Shown piece after piece: positions 5,970-7,002 of a DNA stretch of 7,002 bases. Every line of letters starts with the position of its first letter. Position 1 is the first letter of the stretch. The position numbers were made by a program, and so were the translations under genes. Origin of the DNA: JACDER01 sp036394915 (lineage in GTDB: Bacteria; Actinomycetota; Thermoleophilia; Gaiellales; Gaiellaceae); contig DASWEE010000020.1 in NCBI GenBank assembly GCA_036394915.1, positions 1 to 7,002 of the forward strand, given 5' to 3'. Under the pieces are notes generated by a model that saw only the letters and a program-made list of their open reading frames with translations, had not been told where the DNA came from and searched no databases.

Positions 5970-7002
5970 CTCGAGCAGGGCGACGCCGTACCGCTCAAGG
6001 ACGAGCGATCCGGTCTCGAGCGCGCCGTCGAGGTGGCTCGCGAGCTCGACCGGGATCGAGATCGTGCGCGCCTCGCCGGCGTAATTCAGCAGGAACAGCA
6101 ACTCCTCGCCGGATTCCGACCGGCGTAGCCGCACCACCTCCACATCCACAGGAGCGGCGAAGAGGTCGAGCTCGGCTTCGCGCACGAGCCACGCGTACAG
6201 ATCGGTAAGCGTCTCCTCGGTCGCGACGCCGCCGATGTAGACGACCCGGCCCGCGCCGACCGCGTTGACGGCGATCGCGGCCGAGCCGGCGAAGTCATGG
6301 TCTCGATAACGATAGACCGGGCGCGCGCCTTTCAGCGCGAGCTCTTCGAACCAGCCGCCGAACGCTGCGTCGGCGCCGCCGTCGACGTGCTCGAGCTGGA
6401 CCGCGCGGCCGTCGAGGAAGCTGGCGATGTCGGACACTTCGAGCCCCGCCAGCTCGTCGAGCCAGGCCGGCAACGGACGCTCCGGCACCGCGTTCGTGCG
6501 GTCCTTGAACGCCGATCTCGGCCCGAGGACGAGCAGGCCGCCACCCTCGACATAGGAGCGCAGGCCCGCCGCGACGGCCTCGTCGATCACATAAAGGCTC
6601 GGTGCGACCACGAGCCGGTACGAGGAGAGGTCGGAGGTCGGCGCGAGCAGGTCGACGCCCACTCCCTGTCGCTTCAGCGCGCCGTAGTGAGCACGAAGCG
6701 CGTCGACATGCGCGAGCGCCGGGTTCGTCGGCTGGATCTCGAGCGCGAAGCGCGCGTCGTAGTCGTAGACGACGGCCGCCTGCGCGGCGGGCTCGGTCCC
6801 GGCGAGCAGACCATCGATCCGCTCGAGCTCCCGTGCGAGCTCACCGAGTTCCTGCAAGCGTCGGTTCGGCCGGCCGTCGTGGTCGAGCACGCCGTACCAG
6901 TGCTGCTCGGTCCCGAAGCGGGCGGACCGCCAGCGGAAGTAGCAGACCACCTCAGCTCCGTGCGCGAGCATCTGGTACGAGTGCAGGCGCATCTGCCCGC
7001 GC
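5958..7002 (-). CDS. Glycoside hydrolase family 42 (beta-galactosidase-like), C-terminal half (cut by right edge)
   Basis: The reverse frame is open from the right edge to a TGA at 5960-5958, giving 347 residues of an enzyme usually about twice that long. The fragment opens with RGQMRLHSYQMLAHGAE, the end of the family-42 TIM barrel that follows the nucleophile; this continuity through the edge means the methionine at 6992 is internal, not a start. Then come YFRWR (21-25), the trimerisation domain (about 75-280), with its GPRSAFKDRTNAV segment at 160-172 after a GGGLLVLG strand, and a small C-terminal beta domain (about 285-347, containing FLLNYAGEA). Family 42 mainly hydrolyses beta-D-galactosides, and some members act on alpha-L-arabinopyranosides; the catalytic glutamates are off the window. 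It runs against the operon and overlaps its last gene by 12 bases, so it is transcribed separately from a promoter outside the window. Confidence 0.92.
   Translation of the reverse strand, partial: RGQMRLHSYQMLAHGAEVVCYFRWRSARFGTEQHWYGVLDHDGRPNRRLQELGELARELERIDGLLAGTEPAAQAAVVYDYDARFALEIQPTNPALAHVDALRAHYGALKRQGVGVDLLAPTSDLSSYRLVVAPSLYVIDEAVAAGLRSYVEGGGLLVLGPRSAFKDRTNAVPERPLPAWLDELAGLEVSDIASFLDGRAVQLEHVDGGADAAFGGWFEELALKGARPVYRYRDHDFAGSAAIAVNAVGAGRVVYIGGVATEETLTDLYAWLVREAELDLFAAPVDVEVVRLRRSESGEELLFLLNYAGEARTISIPVELASHLDGALETGSLVLERYGVALLELPA

Noticed and set aside
5970..6070. Possible terminator hairpin downstream of the operon
   Set aside because: Short GC-rich complementary words (CTCGAG, GAGCTC) occur but no stable stem followed by a T-run; the region is coding for the family-42 protein.
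6990..6992. ATG at 6992-6990 as the start of the family-42 gene
   Set aside because: The residues just upstream (R-G-Q) continue the conserved barrel motif through the window edge, so this methionine is internal and the gene is truncated by the window, not by mutation.

Overview
The window is high-GC, almost entirely protein-coding DNA from a bacterium. The codon use (runs of GAG, CTC, GTC and GAC), two GTG starts and the near absence of Shine-Dalgarno sequences suggest an actinobacterium. A soil lineage such as Thermoleophilia is a guess from style only; no taxonomic marker is present. Eight genes fill the window, two of them cut by its edges. There are no RNA genes, mobile elements, CRISPR arrays or long non-coding stretches; the longest gap between genes is 25 bases.

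Layout: (1) a leftward Gfo/Idh/MocA-family oxidoreductase, of which only the N-terminal half is present (1-517). (2) After a 25-base divergent gap, a tight rightward block of six genes (543-5969): PhyH-type Fe(II)/2-oxoglutarate dioxygenase, NodB-type deacetylase, short-chain dehydrogenase/reductase (SDR), SMP-30-type sugar lactonase, enolase-superfamily sugar-acid dehydratase resembling D-galactonate dehydratase, and a second Gfo/Idh/MocA oxidoreductase. Junctions are +8, -4, +6, -4 and +3 bases, which strongly suggests one operon. (3) A leftward glycoside hydrolase family 42 (beta-galactosidase-like) gene (5958-7002), whose 5' half lies beyond the right edge and whose 3' end overlaps the last operon gene by 12 bases.

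Together the genes look like a carbohydrate-catabolic locus. The family-42 enzyme would release a galactose-like sugar. An NAD(P)-dependent dehydrogenase (SDR or Gfo/Idh/MocA) would oxidise C1 to a lactone, the SMP-30 protein would open it, and the enolase-superfamily enzyme would dehydrate the acid to a 2-keto-3-deoxy acid. This is the De Ley-Doudoroff type of oxidative galactose route, or an equivalent for another sugar. The kinase and aldolase that would finish it are not in the window. The odd part is the head of the operon: an oxygenase and a cytoplasmic deacetylase-like hydrolase with altered active-site motifs, neither needed for plain galactose. They suggest a decorated sugar (for example O-alkylated, acylated or N-acylated) as the true substrate. 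That is the most promising candidate for something undescribed, but it is inference from gene context.
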